Positions 10,965-20,576 of a DNA stretch of 20,630 nucleotides are shown piece after piece. Positions within the stretch are counted from its first letter, which is position 1. Every line of letters begins with the position of its first letter. The position numbers were made by a program, and so were the translations under genes. Under the pieces are notes generated by a model that made no database searches, had not been told where the DNA came from, and saw only the letters and a list, made by a program, of their open reading frames with translations. Origin of the DNA: Larix sibirica (taxonomy: Eukaryota > Streptophyta > Pinopsida > Pinales > Pinaceae); the NCBI GenBank assembly GCA_004151065.3, contig NWUY0300031326.1:9057-29686 (forward strand), written 5' to 3'.

Positions 10965-11800
10965 TAAGACGACAATGGTTTCAAGGCTGTGTATTTAATG
11001 CAAGCAGTATGGAAGTGAAGGAGGAGGTAGTTTTAAAGTTATGTATTTATGGAAGCATTAAATAACTGCCCAACTTCCAAGAGATCCATCGTCTGCATGG
11101 AAATAACACTTCAAACTATCATCCAATAGTATTGGAGTAAAATAATATGTAGTTGAATTAATAATTGATATATTTATGAACTATGTGAAAAAGCTAGGAC
11201 ATATGAAAGAAATATACAAAGTCAAATGCAAACTAATTAGTGGTCAACGCGTATCGAATACAATAGTTTACCCTGGCCTATGGCAGGCACTAATAAAGAA
11301 CCATTAAATATATTGGGTTTCAATAACTTAAACTATAGTAAGATACCGATTAAAAAGTCACATCATTTAAAAAGGAAATACTTTACATAAGCTTTCGATC
11401 CATCTCCATGGTATGCGCTTTGGCACCTTGATGCTCTTGTCCTACTCCAATGGCTTCATCCTTCACCCCAATGTCCCACTTGAAAATGGCTTGGGACTTC
11501 ACATCCAAAATTACTTGTGTGTTTGGCGCATAGGTGAACCGCTTATATACCGCAAGGAGACCATAACTACACCTCTCTTTTTGTAGAAACCAAAAAAAAA
11601 TTGTGGTTTAAAATAAACCATTTCCAATGCTATCCATATGACATTCATGGCATAGACCACATGTAACTCCTACTTATAATGTGTGCCAATATAATCAAAG
11701 GTGGGGTTCGAGGGCTAGGACCTTGGACCCTTTTAACCATCAAATGAAAAAAACTCAAACTTCAGATAGAAGTTGTGATCATTGGTATAGTAAGGACCAT
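10965..11800. other. Intergenic DNA, possibly old transposon sequence, no gene called
   Basis: The segment 11380-11600 has fewer stops on the minus strand than its surroundings and a less AT-rich composition, similar to the gag fragment to its right. It may belong to the same dead retrotransposon, but I see no protease, reverse transcriptase or integrase motif in it. Confidence 0.35.
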
Positions 11801-11990
11801 CACGAGCTTGATGGTAAGGTGATTTCCTTATGCTCATTAGGTCTCGTGCTCGATCCTCTGAGCTTGCTAAATTTTTGGTAAATAGACTTATAAATGGCCA
11901 ACTGGACTGCCACATGGAAACCTCTAGTTAGTCCATCTGAGCCTCTAGTGAATCCATTTGATCCCATTCAAAATTTGTCGGAAAGCTCTC
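11801..11990 (+). mobile_element. Possible tRNA-derived SINE with A-box-like and B-box-like blocks
   Basis: GAGCTTGATGGTAAG at 11804-11818 resembles the tRNA A-box region (TAGCTCAGTTGGT type). GTGCTCGATCC at 11846-11856 resembles the B box (GGTTCGANNCC). The ~30-base spacing fits the internal RNA polymerase III promoter of plant SINEs. The acceptor and anticodon arms do not pair, so it is not a functional tRNA. The 3' boundary is a guess; no clear tail or target duplication was found. Confidence 0.35.
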
Positions 11991-12181
11991 GTCGAGCTCT
12001 TCACAATGGAGTCACTTTCATCAGAATCTAAGATAGTCAATTTTTCTTGGTTACAAAGATCCACCTAGATTAAACCTCCCCACAAAAAGAATTTTTGGAC
12101 CCAAAAAGTTCACATAAATGGAATAGACTCATTATAGACTCCCATATCCTTTGCTACCCAACAAAATGCCTTCAAATTTCA

Positions 12182-12550
12182 CTACACCATCCAAGTGAAT
12201 AGGTCTTCTTCTTTTGGCTGATCTTCTGCTTCAAGTATCTTATTGGCATGGTCCTCTACCTCCTTTGCTCCCTTCTTCTTGGTTTCTTGCATAACTTGAT
12301 TTTCCTTCCTTGGACCAAATTCAAGATGGATCTTCCAACACTTTTCGATCCAATGCCTACCCATATTGCAATGAGTGCAAAAATGCCTTCTCTTATAATG
12401 GTTTGTGGCACTCTTACTGTCACCAATTTTATGAGAAGACCTTGGTTTCCTTCGTCTATGTGGGCCTATGGGTGATTCCTAGCCATATCTTGATTTTTTT
12501 CCAACCACTGCTTCTTCCCTAGCTCATATGGGGATGAGGCTTATGTTGGC
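12182..12550 (-). pseudogene. Retrotransposon gag fragment with CCHC zinc knuckle
   Basis: One minus-strand frame, read from about 12550 to 12182, shows a basic stretch (GPHRRRKPRSSHK) and then a zinc knuckle, CTHCNMGRHWIEKC (CX2CX4HX4C, 12338-12379). After it comes a WKIH segment and a K- and E-rich tail. This order is typical of the nucleocapsid end of gag in plant LTR retrotransposons, where the knuckle binds element RNA. In-frame stops occur at 12524-12526 (TGA, from CGA at a likely CpG) and 12479-12481 (TAG, probably from CAG), and the frame ends at 12182. No protease, integrase or reverse transcriptase follows, so this is a relic. Whether it is Ty3 or Ty1 type cannot be decided from this piece. 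Confidence 0.7.
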
Positions 12551-12910
12551 TATGGGGCCAGATCTTCCTTTCTCATAGATGATATTGTCTCAGCCGTGCA
12601 CCCCAGAGGACTGTACACTCATTCCCCAACCTTGGGGTTCTTTTAGCCAACAGTTTACAGGCCCATNTCTATTAAAGTTCAATTAAAGTTTTGGTTTTTA
12701 TTTATTTATTTTAATTTTTATACCAAATTTTTTGATTTTTGATTTATTTATTTTAATTTCTATACTAATTTCTTTCGGATGTTATTGATGCCATACCATA
12801 AAAAAAATAGAATTTAAAAATTGACCTAAATTTTTTTTTCCTTTAACATATATATATATATGTAAACTTTCTTAAATATAAGAAAGAAAGCTTTCCTACT
12901 TTCTTTCTGA
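12551..12910. other. Non-coding AT-rich stretch with one ambiguous base (N at 12667)
   Basis: No coding frame is seen. After the N, the sequence turns very AT-rich, with an imperfect duplication around TTTATTTATTTTAATTT (about 12698 and 12744) and a short TA run (12849-12861). The left border of the LINE may lie in or just after this stretch; I found no clear target-site duplication. Confidence 0.5.
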
Positions 12911-13014
12911 TTTCCATCTTCCTAATCTACAAGTACTTGGAAAGCTACCTTTTCTTTTTTTGTTTTGTTTTTCTTCTAATTTCCATCTTCCAAATCTGCA
13001 AGTAATTGGGAAGC
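12911..13014 (+). repeat. Tandem duplication in LINE leader, period 69 bp
   Basis: Copy 1 (12911-12944) and copy 2 (12980-13014) both begin TTTCCATCTTCC and continue with an AATCTRCAAGTA block and GGRAAGC. About five differences are seen in 34 bases. Confidence 0.8.
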
Positions 13015-13149
13015 AGAATTTGTCGACCCTCATCTAGCCTTGGGCTCTTCTGATCCTTCTGATAGTAAAGTAAATGCATCATTCGGTTTTTTAGACTCTT
13101 AGAGCTTAGGATTACAATCTGCACCTGCACTCTTAGAGCTTATAAATTT

Positions 13150-13605
13150 TTTAACGATTGAGTAGAAGACATTTTAGTAGGAGATTTTAGAGGTCATTCT
13201 GATCGTATTACACTTTTGTATGTCTGTTTCAGATGATCCCACAAAAGAGTGAATTGGATACAAATCTTTTGCATTCTAACAAGCTTCTCGTGTTAGAAGA
13301 ACTTGCAAGCAGTGCAAGCTTGTTAACTTTACAATGGAGATTAACTTTTTTATGACCTTGCATGCAGGGAAAACATGAGCTAGTACTAACCCTACCCTAC
13401 GATTTAACGATAGAGTAGAAGCCATTTTCATCAGAGGAGATTCTAGAGATCATTTTGATCATATTGCACCTTTGTATTTTTGTTTCAGATGATTCCACAA
13501 AGGAGTGAATTGGATATAAATATTTTGAAGAACAAGCTTCCCATGTTATGTGAGAAGATCTTGCATTCTGTGCGAGCTGCTTAACTTTACAATCAAGAAT
13601 AATTT
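13150..13605 (+). repeat. Two diverged copies of a ~255-bp unit in the LINE leader
   Basis: Copy 1 starts at 13150 and copy 2 at 13403, both with TTTAACGAT then AGAGTAGAAG or TGAGTAGAAG. Shared blocks follow in the same order: GGAGATT, TTTCAGATGAT, CCACAAARGAGTGAATTGGA, AACAAGCTTC and AACTTTACAAT (13325 and 13583). The copies differ at many single positions and by small indels. Their position just upstream of ORF1 suggests tandem promoter units, as known in some mammalian L1 families; that role is inference here. Confidence 0.85.
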
Positions 13606-13612
13606 TTTACTC

Positions 13613-13692
13613 TTTGAGTATTTATCGCTCCTGTTCTCCTCAGATTGGTTTTCATTTAGGATTTTACTATTTGAGTATTTATCGCTCTTGTT
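13613..13692 (+). repeat. Short tandem duplication in LINE leader, period 57 bp
   Basis: TTTGAGTATTTATCGCTC followed by YTGTT occurs at 13613-13635 and 13670-13692 with one difference. Together with the two larger duplications it makes a nested repeat structure upstream of ORF1. Confidence 0.8.
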
Positions 13693-13804
13693 AGTGATTT
13701 TCTACTTCCCCCGCTTATTAGCAGTGACTATCTTGTCAGTCTCTACTTGGGGATCCTAGTTGGTTTGTTTGTTTGCTTATGACTGACTATTATTTTCTTT
13801 TAAT

Positions 13805-16083
13805 ATGGATTTGACTATTGGAGGCAGTCATATGAGTCTTTTTTCTCAGGATTTATTCTTTGGGATTATCTACCCTCCTCTGACCCCACCTCCAATTCTT
13901 TCGAGGCTGATCATCATCATTATTCCCCGTCTTTTGAGCACAAGGATATGATCAGCCCTTGTAGTGGAGGTAGGGTTTTTGTTTCTATTGGGGAGGATAA
14001 TGAGCAGACCTAAGCTTCGGTGGGAGGAATGGTCAGTCATCCTCATAAACAGAAGAAAATCAAGTGCAAATCCACAGAGATTAGTTTGGCTCTGGGCGTT
14101 GATGTTCCTATGAATGTTGTCCCTTCCAAGGCGAACATGGCCTTGGTTGGTTGTTTTTCTAGTCATCGTACGAGCCTATCTACTTTCCAGAGTTGGATTC
14201 ATGAAAATTGGTTTGGGATCCTTGGTTACCTGCCTAGATGTTATTATATGGCTCAAGGGTGGTTGGGTGTTATTCTTTGGCGCCCGGAAGATACTCATAC
14301 CCTATTGAATGGTGTTTGGCTCTAAGACTCTGTGTCGATGAAGCTTCAAAATTGGACAACTTTCTTTGATGCCAAGCAAATCTTACACACAATCGGTTTG
14401 GGTAAAATTTCCAGGCTTGCCTCCAGAGCTTTGGACGTCTGAAATTTTTCGTAGGATTGGTTCTCTTCTGTTGGGTACCTATGTATTGGATGACATGAGA
14501 TTTCAAGACTTGGGTGTTATGATTATAGCTCAGATATTGGTTGAGATGGATCTTCAGGAGGGTTTGTTGGCAGACTTGAGCATATCTATCATGAGCCATA
14601 TTTTTTCACAGATACTGGACTATATGGGCATCCCTTTTAGATGCATGCTCGATGACATTCTCTCGACCATCTGGTTAGGGAATGTTGACTTCCCTATTGG
14701 AGGGGTCATTGGAAAAAGAAGGTGGGTATAAGCTTAAAGGGACAGGTTTATGGGTTGCACAAAAAGGGTTTTTTTGTTGGTTTTGGGATGAAGTCTTTTA
14801 CTTATTGGCCTTTAGCGATTCTGGAGAAGATTACGGAGCCGATTTCACCTATCTCTCAAATTTTTGACTTGGATAATCCTGATTAGGGACCCTCGACGCA
14901 CAAGGGTGATCTTTCGTCTCCTCAGTTGTCCTCCTTTTCTTCCCCCTCCTTCAAGGGGACACACTTTTTGGTTTTGACCTCTCCGGGTAAGAACTGTTTT
15001 CCCTTTGCTCTGGTCTCGTTTTTGAATACCTCATCTTTTTTTCAGCTGGGTCATTCTATTATGAGTTTGTGTAATCTTTTGAGGGAGGGGTGTACTTTCA
15101 AGAACCCTTGTATTACAAGGTTTGGTTTTGAACCCAGGGTGTCTTCATCAAATGTTTGATCCAATTAGCTCACGGATTCCATTCTTTGCGAGTCTGAAAG
15201 ACTATCTATTTTGTGAATAGGGGGGATTATGGAAGACAAGGATATGTATGTTCATCCCTTTTCAAAGTCAATTGCCCATTTCTACCCATTTCATGAGTCT
15301 AGCAATGATGGTACCCTAGGATACTTATGTCCAATGCCAAGCTGAGGGTTTTTCCATTGACTCTTTTTGATTAGTTGCTTATGATACGAAAGCATATTTT
15401 TTTTCCAACTGACCGAAGCCTTTTATTTCCTGTATAGGTTCTTCTGCCTCTTCGAGGTTTTATGGGGTTGTAAGGGTGTTTAGACTTATCTCTCTCTCCC
15501 TCCAAAGTTATATGGATCCATGACTTTTGAACTTTCCTTATCTGGTTCTGACAGTGGCCTGTCTATATCTGCGAGGAACCGATTAACCAAGCAGTGACAT
15601 GGGAGACTAAAAGAATGTGCTAATTCACATATGGACCATAGATAACTAGATATTTCCCCATTGGCTATATCTGATAAGATTATAACTCGCTTATTTGTTT
15701 CTCCACATTGGACTCCTAGTTCATTTAGTATCCATTGTGACACATTCGTGGAAGATTTTCTTACGAGATCTAGTTTCGCTTGTTCTATGGAACAATTATT
15801 AGATCACGGGAAACCACTAAAGGATCAAGGTTCTTATTCTCCTAAAAATTCCCGATATGATTTGAGACCAAGGAATGGATAAAAGGTTATGAGTGGGAGA
15901 GGGATGAGGGGTGGCATTTCACATGACCCTCCTACACCTTCTCGCCGTTTAAGGGGTAGAAGATCTTTTATGGCCTCGACTCACGATCAAGCTACTCGAG
16001 ATGTTAGAGCAGACATACAAAAAACGATTGAAGGGACTCTTAGAGGCAGGCATCTATGGATTGTGGTTACCCAATGCTCTTAA
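13805..16083 (+). pseudogene. LINE ORF1 (gag-like, DUF4283-type region and zinc knuckle), broken
   Basis: The composite frame starts at ATG 13805 and shifts near 13860, 14345-14366 and 14645-14652, ending with TAA at 16081-16083. In-frame stops include 14011 (TAA), 14323 (TAA), 14653 (TGA), 14884 (TAG), 15157 (TGA) and 15880 (TAA), with several more at 15160-15650. Residues from 14390 to 14620 read VWVKFPGLPPELW, then IFRRIGSLLLGTYV, then ILVEMDLQEG, which matches the DUF4283 style of plant LINE ORF1 proteins. A zinc knuckle follows. The C-terminal part is basic and includes NSRYDLRPRNG near 15850. The intact protein would have bound element RNA. About 760 codons is long for this class, so part of 15160-15650 may be poorly resolved or inserted. 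Confidence 0.75.
14642..14685 (+). other. Degenerate CCHC zinc knuckle of LINE ORF1
   Basis: The first Cys codon TGC is at 14642-14644. After a frameshift, the expected second Cys is a TGA (14653-14655), followed by HSLD, His (CAT 14668-14670), LVRE and Cys (TGT 14683-14685). This restores the CX4HX4C half of a CX2CX4HX4C knuckle. The gap between the first and second Cys is 8 bases instead of 6. Confidence 0.65.
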
Positions 16084-16790
16084 TGTCTTTGAATGTCATA
16101 GGGTTAGGGATTCCCTCTAAAAAGCTATCTCTAAAGCAACTTGTTTTGTCAAAAAATCCTTCTGTTATTATGTTACAAGAAACTACGGCTTGAGGAGATT
16201 ATATTGTAAATGACCTCAAGATTTTACTTCCAGGTTGGGAATTTGTTAATATGGATGCATTAGGTAGGTCTGGTGGTCTTATTATAGGATGGAAAACAAA
16301 TGTGATGCTTTGTATTAACAAATCGCCTGTTATTTTAGGCATTGGAATTGTTGTCTTTTCTCGAGAGTTGGGGCACGCCTTTCATATCGTAAATGTATAT
16401 GGGCCATATCAACATAAGGTTACTTATTGGGAAAATATTTTTGGTTCCATACTTTTGAACGGGGGCAGAGGTATTCTTGTTGGGGACCTAAATTTCTCTC
16501 TAGGTGATGGTGAGATTTGGGGGCCAAATGCCCAAAATGACCCATTGACTGATAATTTCCTGTGCATGCTTGATGATAGATCCCTGCTCAACATTTATCC
16601 AGTTACCCTCAAACCTACCTGGTGGAATAAAAGAGTCGGACTTGACGGAATAACTAAGAGGCTAGACATATTCTTGATTAATGAGGGGTTGTTACATTTA
16701 GGTGCTATTTTCAAATAATGGTTGGGGGAGGGGGGAAACTTTGATAATTTTCCCATCTTTATGGAGATTGAGATGAATTTACTGAAACCC
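16083..16790 (+). other. AP-type endonuclease domain of LINE ORF2 (catalytic motif altered)
   Basis: Ordered motifs are MSLNVIGLG (start), PSVIMLQET with the catalytic Glu, RSGGLIIGW, HIVNVYGP, GILVGDLNFSLGDGEIWG with the Asp and Asn pair, and RLDIFLIN. The final SDH motif reads FDN (His codon replaced by Asn AAT at 16746-16748). That His is essential in the family, so the domain would be inactive even without the stops at 16191 and 16716. Confidence 0.8.
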
Positions 16791-17321
16791 CCTAGTTCTT
16801 TTAAATTCAGTGCTTACTGGATGGAAAACGATGACTATCTTCAACTATTCGGGAGTAATTGGATTCCTTTCGATGTTGGTAGACATGAATCGATTGGTTT
16901 TAAATTTATTAATAATCTCAAGAGGATCAAAGAAAATTCTATTGCCTGGGCAATAGATAAAAATCTAGACTGTACCAGGAGCTTAAAAGGATTGAAGATA
17001 CACTTGACTTCTTTCGTGATCAGTTCAAAGATGGCTTAACCTCTTTAGCCCAAAGAAGATAGATTGTTGAACTGGAGATCAAACACACAAAAATATAAGA
17101 TGAAAAAGAAGTCACCTGGCACCTAAAGAGTAGGTCCATTTGGATACAAAAAGGTAATGATAACACATAATTTTTTTAAACATTCGCATTATACTAATTC
17201 TATATGGAAGATTGAAGATGATGAGGGAACTTATGTGACGAGTTTGTAGGATTTGGCTAGAGCAGGTGTGCGATACTTCAAAAATCAATATAAAGAAGAA
17301 GAGAGGGTATTAGTTGATTAG

Positions 17322-18330
17322 ATGCTTAGACTTATGACTGTCTATCCTTCTATGGATAACGAGGAACAAAATCAAGAGATTACGGAGGAGGTTAGCTTGG
17401 ATGAATTAAAAGAGGTAGTCTACTCCATGAAAAAGGACAAAATCCCAGGTCCAGATGGCTGGCATGTTGAATTCTTCAGTGCTTTTATGGAGTTGTTTGA
17501 ACATGATCTTTTAGCTGTCATAAAGGAATCACAAATAAATAGGATAATACTTGCAGCTTTTAATGCCACCTTCATAGCTCTTATCCTTAAGGGTATAATG
17601 TGACAAAGTGGGAGAATTTCAATCCAATCTCCCTATGCAATTGTGTCTACAAATTGATTGCTAAAATTGTTGCTTGTAGAATTGAACTGATTTTATCTTC
17701 TTCTGTCTCACAAGAACAATTTTCATTCTTAAAAGGAAGACAAATACATGACACAATTGGCACAGCCCAATAGGTGATGCACTCTTCCAAATTAAAAAAG
17801 TTATGTACTGCTATTATTAAGGTTGATTTGACGAAGGCTTATGATAGGGTCAACTGGCTATACCTCAGGATGGTTCTGCTCTAGGTAGGATTCAATCTTC
17901 AATTTGTTAATTGGGTCTTCTCATGTGTCTTATCTGTTTCATTATCTCTATAAATCAATGGATCTGCTACTCATTTTTCTAGACCTGGTAGAGGCCTTAG
18001 AAAGGGATACCCCCTGGCCCCCCTACTATTCATTTTGGTGATGGAAGGATTGAGTAGGTCCATTTCTCTTGCTCTATCTAATGGATTTATCCATGGCATA
18101 AAGCTGGCTGAGAATATTTATATTTCTCATCTACTTTTCATAGATGATATTCTCCTTTTCTTGGATGGATCTAGGAGGGACTTATCGAAGTTTAATGATA
18201 TTTTGGATCTTTTTTTTAGGCTTCAGGTATGTTAGTTAATGGTAGAAAATCTACAGTCTTGGTGATGAATCTGTCACAGGATAATCTTGATTGGTTGCTC
18301 TCTTTATTTGATTTTGAAGAAGTGGATGTA
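17322..18330 (+). other. Reverse transcriptase domain of LINE ORF2
   Basis: Visible motifs in order are KIPGPDGWHVEFF (17439-17475), ATFIALI, then after a frameshift TKWENFNPISLCN and YKLIAKIVACRIE. Next come VDLTKAYDRV (17822-17851, first catalytic Asp at 17825), GLRKGYPLAPLLF (17993 on) and HLLFIDDILLF with the catalytic Asp pair at 18143-18148. The catalytic aspartates survive although the frame is broken by stops at 17771, 17882 and 17951 and by a T-run frameshift near 18215. Confidence 0.88.
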
Positions 18331-19375
18331 CAAGATTGTCTCAGTTACTTAGGATTCATTTTGAAGTCCAATGATTATTCAAGGAGATGTTGAGATTGGT
18401 TGATCGGAAAGATTGAGAACAAGCTTCATTTGTGGTGCAACAAGTGGTTGTCAAGAGGCAACAGACTTATTCTAATGAAATCAGTCCTTGAAGCCATTCT
18501 GGTTTATTGGTCTTCCTTGGCCTATGTACCTGTGGGCACACTTGATTATATTTGGAAAATGAGTTATCACTTTCTTTGGAAAGGAAACTCTGAAGATAAA
18601 TAATGTGCATGGGTGGCATGGGATAAACTTGCTTTGCCAAAAGACCTAGGCGGATGGGGACTGAAGAACCCTTATTGTTTTTCAAGGGATTTGATCACCA
18701 AAGGTATCTAGAGGATTGTTAAGGGGGAGGGTTTAAGGGAAAAAGTGGTGACCAATAAGTATATTTCTTCGCTTACGATGGAAGAATGGATCGGAAAGCT
18801 CGATAAGATGTATAGAAACGAATCAACCATGTGGAGGGCTCACATAAAAGCTTTTGATGTTATTGGTTCGAGCCTTCAATGGAAGGTCAAAAATGGTAGA
18901 AAGGTTTGTCTAGGACAAGATCCATGGGTTGGTTGTTCAACAGCTCACAAAATCCCCGATCATATGTTGTTTTATCTCCAGAATCAAGATCTTATTTTCT
19001 TACGCCAAATAGGTATGGGCATTAACTTGTATTTATCCAACCAACTATGGAGCCGTGGAATTAGACCTAGATGCGGTTGAAAATCAGGTTTGGGACTTGT
19101 TCATCAAAGATTTAAAGGATTCACATACATTCCTATCGGATAATGATGATGTTCTTGTTTGGTCCAAAAATTCCAATGGTGGATTTTATACTTCGAAGAT
19201 GGGATACTGAGCCATTCATGATGCTGAAGACCATTCTTTGTCGTTATGGTGGAACTCTGTTTTATGGAATCTTCTATGTCCTTTAAAAATGGAGTTGTTT
19301 TTATGGTTGGTCTTACATAGAGGTGTGCAGGTTTGGGAGATTATGATCCAACTATATTGGATTGGGCCTAGCTAG

Positions 19376-19429
19376 TTCCCACTGTGCAAAAATAACAATG
19401 AATTTATTGATAATTTATTCCTTCAATGG
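19376..19429 (+). other. Degenerate zf-RVT zinc motif of LINE ORF2
   Basis: The local frame reads FPLC, eight residues, N, LFLQ, then W. This is a CX2CX8HX4C zf-RVT motif in which three of four metal ligands have changed: first Cys to Phe (19376), His to Asn (19412) and last Cys to Trp (19427). Only the Cys at 19385 remains. The preceding LVLHRGVQVW and following ARIW also fit the family. Confidence 0.65.
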
Positions 19430-19743
19430 CCCTATATAGCCAGAATCTGGTCACATATCTCTAGGATTAAAAGGGAAATTTTTATATGGAATGGTAATCA
19501 ACTATAGGATATCAAAACATGTCAAACGATAGATATTTCAAAGATTACATGGCTCTCTCAGCTATCATTATTTGTTTTTTTTGGATTGCTAGGAATAGGG
19601 CTATATTCAAGGATATTTTCATAACATCTAATATCTATGGTAACAAATCTTTGGCCATCCTTAGTCTCTTTCCATAGTCTAAAACAATCAACAACCAAAG
19701 ATGAGTGAGGGAGGAAATCATTAATAAATCTAAGTGCTAGGCA

Positions 19744-20130
19744 TATTTTGACAGGCCCTCACAAGGCATGCCTGTCAAGGGTGGTGTTGGAGGTGTAGTT
19801 TACATTTCAGATTCTCATTTATACAAATTTGCTCATGGTTTGGGCTCATGTACTAATAATCATGTTGAATTAATGGCTTTAAAGCTCACCTTGTTGAATC
19901 CTATTAATACGGGCATCCAGGAATTACAGGTCTTTGGTGATTCCAATTAGCTGTGGAGAGGATGAGAAAGAGAATTCCTCCAAGGATTACCCATCTCCTC
20001 GCCATATATGAAGAGTTGATCATGCTCGTTGACAGGTTTTAGAACAATAGTTTTCATCATATCTACAGAGAAAGAAATGTACTGGATGATCAACTCTCAA
20101 AAATTGGTCTTCGGGAGATTGAAGGTGTGT
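19744..20130 (+). other. RNase H domain of LINE ORF2 (catalytic residues visible)
   Basis: In frame from 19744 the protein reads YFDRPSQG (Asp 19750), GGVGGVVY, GSCTNNHVELMALK (Glu 19867) and LQVFGDSN (Asp 19939). After TAG 19948 and a one-base shift it continues with ITHLLAIYEELIMLVDRF, HHIYRERNVLDDQLSK (last Asp at about 20088) and IGLREIEGVW. All four acidic residues of the RNase H site can be placed. In plant L1 elements this domain removes RNA from RNA-DNA hybrids. Confidence 0.82.
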
Positions 20131-20195
20131 GGATTAAGTGGGAGCAAAATAACGACAACATTTTGGAGTATGATTCACGACCTTTCCCGGCATGA

Positions 20196-20576
20196 CTTTG
20201 TTGATTCCAAATCAACTTACAATCTAAAAGGCCTACACATTGGACCTTCTCAAGTGCTTAATGTTATCATCTGGTTTTCTACAGAACCTTTTTTTGGGAC
20301 CTTTGTAAAGCCATGTTTTGGCTGTGCTTATAATACTCTTTTGATGCAGAACCTACCTCTGCTATAGCTGTCTGGAAGATTAGAACTACATAATCTATCT
20401 TCCAGTTTTATTATGATGCTCATCTATGAGCGGATTTGAGTAGATAGCCATCAATTGTTTGCAGTTTATATGTATTTGTCACAGTAGAGACAAATGAAAG
20501 ATATGACTCTTTATAGTCTCTATACAATGTGTTTTATTTAAATGAATGAAATGCATTTTTTTTTTTCCGAAAAAAA
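20196..20576 (+). other. LINE 3' UTR and 3' end
   Basis: Downstream of the ORF2 stop no frame is coding. The element closes with AAATGAATGAAATGCA, a run of 11 T (20556-20566), CCG and 7 A (20570-20576), which looks like the retained start of the poly(A) tail. After that the sequence changes to plain AT-rich DNA (20577-20630), presumably host flank. No matching target-site duplication was found at the left side. Confidence 0.65.

Larger units (their letters stand above)
16056..20195 (+). pseudogene. LINE ORF2 polyprotein (endonuclease, reverse transcriptase, zf-RVT, RNase H), broken
   Basis: The likely start is ATG 16056, in the same frame as the endonuclease motifs; ATG 16083 is an alternative. 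The likely end is TGA 20193-20195. About 1380 codons is normal for plant L1 ORF2. Frames change near 17591, at the T run near 18215, again before 18400, between about 19080 and 19376, and at 19950. Stops are mixed: TGA at 16191, TAA at 16716 and 17951, TAG at 17771, 17882 and 19948, TAA at 18601, and others between 17040 and 17320. Between the reverse transcriptase and zf-RVT a ~300-codon linker retains the typical motifs KIENKLHLWCNKWLSRGNR and LPKDLGGWGLKN. Its start overlaps the ORF1 end by 28 bases in another frame. Confidence 0.85.
12911..20576 (+). mobile_element. Dead, nearly full-length plant L1-type LINE with RNase H
   Basis: The order is repeat-bearing leader, gag-like ORF1, ORF2 with AP endonuclease, reverse transcriptase, zf-RVT and RNase H, then a 3' UTR ending in a short A run. 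This is the layout of plant L1-clade non-LTR retrotransposons. Such elements copy themselves by target-primed reverse transcription: the endonuclease nicks DNA and the reverse transcriptase copies the RNA at the nick. Many stops and at least six frameshifts show it is inactive. The 3' end at 20576 is fairly firm. The 5' end is uncertain and placed at the first leader repeat; it could lie anywhere from about 12670 to 13150. Confidence 0.85.

Noticed and set aside
11696-11730. GGGGTTCGAGGGC as a tRNA B box
   Set aside because: Poor match at the 3' half and no A box upstream at the right distance.
11681-11915. Open frames on both strands
   Set aside because: They overlap the SINE-like blocks, and neither peptide shows a domain.
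12849-12861. TA run as a regulatory or origin-like element
   Set aside because: Short simple repeat in very AT-rich DNA; no further evidence.
14270-14599. Minus-strand 109-codon open frame
   Set aside because: Antisense shadow of the LINE ORF1 DUF4283-like region.
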